Shown piece by piece: positions 61,826-64,000 of a DNA stretch of 64,000 nt. The stretch is from Paenibacillus sp. MAHUQ-63 (GTDB lineage Bacteria > Bacillota > Bacilli > Paenibacillales > NBRC-103111), in the NCBI RefSeq assembly GCF_028765165.1, contig NZ_JARADB010000003.1, positions 975,210-1,039,209 of the forward strand, read 5' to 3'. Each line of letters starts with the position of its first letter. The stretch's first letter is position 1. Below the pieces are notes generated by a model. That model was not told where the DNA came from. It ran no database searches and saw only the letters and a program-made list of their open reading frames with translations. The position numbers and the translations under genes were made by a program.

Positions 61826-61933
61826 CCTAGAGAGAGCCTCCTTGTAATAGCTTCTAAAACCTAATTCCAGCGGATTGTACGAATAAGCGGCATCTCCCCT
61901 TCATGAGCGTTATCTATCCCTCGGGATACCTCC

Positions 61934-61995
61934 ACTCTATTCCTGATATTGGAAACGCACCATGGAGTTTATTACGGTGGTATGTGTTTTTTTCG
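61934..61995 (-). promoter_or_regulatory. Promoter with shared 37-bp motif, copy 4 (SLH protein)
   Basis: Motif 61959-61995, -10-like TAGAGT 61934-61939, spacer 19 bp. Shares a 13-base run (AAAAAAACACATA) with copy 2. It leaves a leader of about 105 bases before the start codon, longer than in the other three. Confidence 0.6.
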
Positions 61996-62036
61996 GTTTG
62001 TTCAAGCTGCAGTCCCTTGCCCACAGCCTGCTGCAT

Positions 62037-62308
62037 AAGCAAGCTCGGCTCCTCCTAGAGAGCCAAGCCTCTACCGAGAGTCCCGCCCATAGCGGGAATT
62101 TCTCCTGTTACATGCAGCCTGGCGGATCCTCGAATGCTGAATAACAGGAATTCCTCCCGTTATTCAGCGCGTACTCTCAGCCTTTACGCGAAATAGGGAT
62201 GAATTAACGGGAGGAGTTCCCTTTATTCGTACGACTGGGCTAATTTTCTCGCGAATAACGGGAGAAATTCCAGTTACGCTTTGCGGCTGACCAAGCAAGC
62301 TCGGCTCC
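62037..62308. repeat. Palindromic repeat cluster bounded by a 16-bp direct repeat
   Basis: AAGCAAGCTCGGCTCC occurs at 62037-62052 and 62293-62308, each followed by a GAGAGCCA segment. Between them lie four imperfect palindromes of the type GAATAACGGGAGGAATTCC...GTTATTC (around 62090, 62143, 62200 and 62250). No gene is seen here. Similar short palindromes are scattered in Paenibacillus intergenic DNA. Confidence 0.7.
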
Positions 62309-62338
62309 CTCAACGAGAGAGCCACGCCACGCCGCAGA

Positions 62339-62554
62339 TCAAGAAAAAACCGCCAGGGAATATCGCCCTGACGGTCCGATCTTATGCTTCTTCTCAAAAT
62401 GTTCTTTAATCATCCGTACGGCCTCGTCCATGAACTCTTTCAACATTTTTCTATGAAATAAAAGAACATTCCACAGCCCTTCATCGATCGTAAATACCAC
62501 ATGTCGATGATTCACCTGGAATACATCCTCTGTTAGTAATCGGCTCCATTCTTC
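62339..62554 (-). pseudogene. Remnant of an IS91-like transposase
   Basis: A 71-codon open stretch without start codon reads EEWSRLLTEDVFQVNHRHVV, then FTIDEGLWNVLLFHRKMLKE and FMDEAVRMIKEHFEKKHKI. This matches the part of IS91-family Y2 transposases just behind the zinc-binding region (pattern RHvvFTi..gLw..f..hR..Lk). The rest of the transposase is gone: the frame runs into a hairpin and stops at 62339. Confidence 0.6.
62343..62375 (-). terminator. Terminator-like hairpin inside the transposase remnant
   Basis: ACCGCCAGGG / CCCTGACGGT arms (62349-62358, 62366-62375) followed on the minus strand by six T. It probably belonged to another gene and now closes the remnant. Confidence 0.6.
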
Positions 62555-62556
62555 TT

Positions 62557-62595
62557 AAAAAAGGAGCTAAGCGCAAACAAGCCGCTTAGCTCCTT
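62557..62595 (-). terminator. Terminator behind the 62618-62728 remnant
   Basis: Perfect 13-bp arms AAGGAGCTAAGCG / CGCTTAGCTCCTT with a 9-base loop, followed on the minus strand by six T. Confidence 0.85.
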
Positions 62596-62617
62596 ATTCA
62601 TTCAATTCCCGTCTTCC

Positions 62618-62728
62618 TTAGCCGACCCTGCGCGCCTTCAGCGCTTGAAGCTGCGCCTCGGTCATCCCGATGGTGCACAAATAGTGCTCGGTGTTCGTGG
62701 ATTCTTCCGCGAGGTGCTTCTTCTGATC
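62618..62728 (-). pseudogene. 3' remnant of an unrecognised gene
   Basis: A 36-codon stretch (DQKKHLAEESTNTEHYLCTI, then GMTEAQLQALKARRVG and TAA) with no start codon and a TGA directly before it. The preceding bases read as protein in another frame (FFLNDIEGSIFSIIDINDSG), so the remnant is probably frameshifted. A strong terminator follows. It lies behind nagA. Family not recognised. Confidence 0.4.
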
Positions 62729-62801
62729 GGATCATTCCCGGAATCATTTATGTCAATGATGGAAAAAATACTGCCTTCAATGTCGTTCAGAAAAAATCAA
62801 T

Positions 62802-63956
62802 TTAAATGATCCGCCCTTCAATCATCGTCCATTGAACCTCATACTTCTCGTTCAATAGAACCAAATTAGCGAAATATCCCGGCTTGATTGATCCAATTTG
62901 GCATAAGCCTAGAATTTCAGCTGGTGAGGCAGCAGCCATTTGCACAGCATCAACAAGCGGAATACCTGTCTGAACGGTATGGTGTAATGCTTCATTCATC
63001 GTCACCGTGCTTGAGGCCAACGTTCCGTCTTTCAGGCGAGCGACGCCTTCCGATACCATGACCTCATGACCGCCAAAACGGTATGTCCCATCCCCGAGTC
63101 CCATCGCTTGAAGTGCATCGGTGATCAATACCATCCCCGACGGTCCCTTGATACGATGCATAAGCCGGATAATCGCGGGATGCAGGTGCACCCTATCTAC
63201 GATGGCTTGAAGACTGACATGCTGCTCTTCGAAGGCAGCCACGATCAATCCCGGATCGCGGTGATGAATCGGGCGCATTCCGTTGAAACAATGCGTCACA
63301 TGACTGGCTCCCGCAGCAAAGGCCGACTTGGCCTCTTCATAGGTAGCGTCGGAATGAGCCAAGGCAATAACGATTCCTTGATCCTTCAGAAAGGAGATAA
63401 GCTCCATGCCGCCCGGCAGCTCGGGTGCGAGCGTAACCATTTTAATAAGACCGTCCGCTTCATCCAAGATTTTGCGCATTTCCTCTAGATCCGGATGTCG
63501 GAGATACTTCTCATTCTGCATGCCTTTCCGTTTCGGATTCAGGTAGGGTCCCTCCAAATGAATACCAGCGATTTTGGCTCCGGCTTCATGCCCTATTACC
63601 TTCTTCACGCTGCGAATCATCGCATACAAATCCTCTAATGTTGATGTTACAGACGTTACTAAGAATGACGTGCATCCCGTTGAAGCGCAAGCGCGTGAAA
63701 CCGCTTGAATACTCTCCTCCGTTCCATCCATCATGTCAAATCCGTTAGCTCCATGAATATGCACGTCTATCATTCCGGGGATTAACAGGTGTCCTTTTCC
63801 ATCCAACTGCTCATAATCCGACTTAAAGGGGTCTTCCGGATAATCACTTGCTTCCTTTATCATTTGGATGTACCCATCTTGGATCCAAACTTCAGCCTCG
63901 CGTACAATCCGATTCTCCGCAACTAGCTGAACATTGCTAATGATTACGTTTTTCAT
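62802..63956 (-). CDS. nagA: N-acetylglucosamine-6-phosphate deacetylase
   Basis: About 384 residues of the amidohydrolase superfamily. It removes acetate from GlcNAc-6-P in amino-sugar catabolism and wall recycling. Motifs: H66-I-H68 (IDVHIHGANGFD), metal-binding Glu in GIHLEGPYLN, His residues in ALAHSDATY and THCFNGMRP, and catalytic Asp in VLITDALQA. Start at the ATG at 63956 with GGAGG six bases upstream; the frame extends eight codons further without a site. Upstream partners lie outside the window. Confidence 0.95.
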   Translation of the reverse strand: MKNVIISNVQLVAENRIVREAEVWIQDGYIQMIKEASDYPEDPFKSDYEQLDGKGHLLIPGMIDVHIHGANGFDMMDGTEESIQAVSRACASTGCTSFLVTSVTSTLEDLYAMIRSVKKVIGHEAGAKIAGIHLEGPYLNPKRKGMQNEKYLRHPDLEEMRKILDEADGLIKMVTLAPELPGGMELISFLKDQGIVIALAHSDATYEEAKSAFAAGASHVTHCFNGMRPIHHRDPGLIVAAFEEQHVSLQAIVDRVHLHPAIIRLMHRIKGPSGMVLITDALQAMGLGDGTYRFGGHEVMVSEGVARLKDGTLASSTVTMNEALHHTVQTGIPLVDAVQMAAASPAEILGLCQIGSIKPGYFANLVLLNEKYEVQWTMIEGRII

Positions 63957-64000
63957 TCTGGTCCTCCCTTGGAATTCCAACTAGATTATTTTCTTGCACA

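Noticed and set aside
62164..62397. Minus-strand 77-codon frame over the palindrome cluster
   Set aside because: It runs through repeats and a terminator hairpin in a different frame from the transposase remnant. Composition is not protein-like.

Overview
The window looks like a piece of a Paenibacillus-type genome (Bacillota, Paenibacillaceae). The signs are strong AGGAGG ribosome binding sites, many ATGA gene overlaps, several YesM/YesN-type two-component systems, LplA/LplB/YtcP-type sugar importers without their own ATPase, a Spo0E-like protein, a bacillithiol deacetylase pair (bshB2/yojF) and a very large exported protein with three S-layer homology (SLH) domains. Nearly all genes on the right half run on the minus strand. 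I see no tRNA, rRNA, CRISPR array or intact insertion sequence.

Layout. (A) 33-8295, minus: YesN-type regulator, YesM-type kinase, two MalF/MalG-type permeases, a sugar-binding lipoprotein and a Cys-type sulfatase, forming a sulfated-glycan uptake locus. (B) 8391-13344: polysaccharide deacetylase, a nested repeat array (9291-10980) that supplies the last codons of an exported protein, a GC-rich beta-lactamase-fold hydrolase and a VOC protein. (C) 13744-16828: an AraC regulator and an intracellular-type rhamnogalacturonan lyase (PL11). (D) 17105-25535: general functions, namely an M23 peptidase with coiled coil, a diguanylate cyclase, two small membrane proteins, bshB2-yojF, a DUF421 protein and katG, with a decayed small membrane-protein gene behind katG. 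(E) 25706-28709: a formylglycine-generating enzyme, then a GH3 glycosidase tail joined head to head with a sulfatase that has lost its first 40-50 codons. (F) 28733-36488: a membrane-bound AraC regulator, a three-gene importer and a GH2 glycosidase. (G) 36618-37094: a gene remnant and a 59-residue Spo0E-like gene. (H) 37315-61995: a locus of about 25 kb with a secreted SLH protein, GH4, two GH36-type proteins, a cupin, an aldo/keto reductase, a uronate-isomerase-like protein, an importer, a Gfo/Idh oxidoreductase, GH31, and a YesN/YesM pair at the end. (I) 62037-64000: palindromic repeats, an IS91-like transposase remnant, another gene remnant and nagA.

How it works together. Locus H reads as a complete pathway. 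The SLH protein sits on the cell wall and carries two polysaccharide-lyase-like jelly rolls. The lipoprotein and permeases import oligosaccharides. GH4 (CHEI motif, close to the alpha-galacturonidase type), GH36, GH31 and the oxidoreductases process them inside the cell, and the uronate-isomerase-like enzyme points to uronic acids. Four transcription starts in H share one 37-bp motif placed exactly 19 bp before a -10-like hexamer. This supports a single dedicated regulon and is the most notable finding here. A candidate cre site lies just behind the -10 of the binding-protein promoter, so carbon catabolite control is likely on top.

All alignments and motif calls were made by eye from the sequence; no database search was possible.
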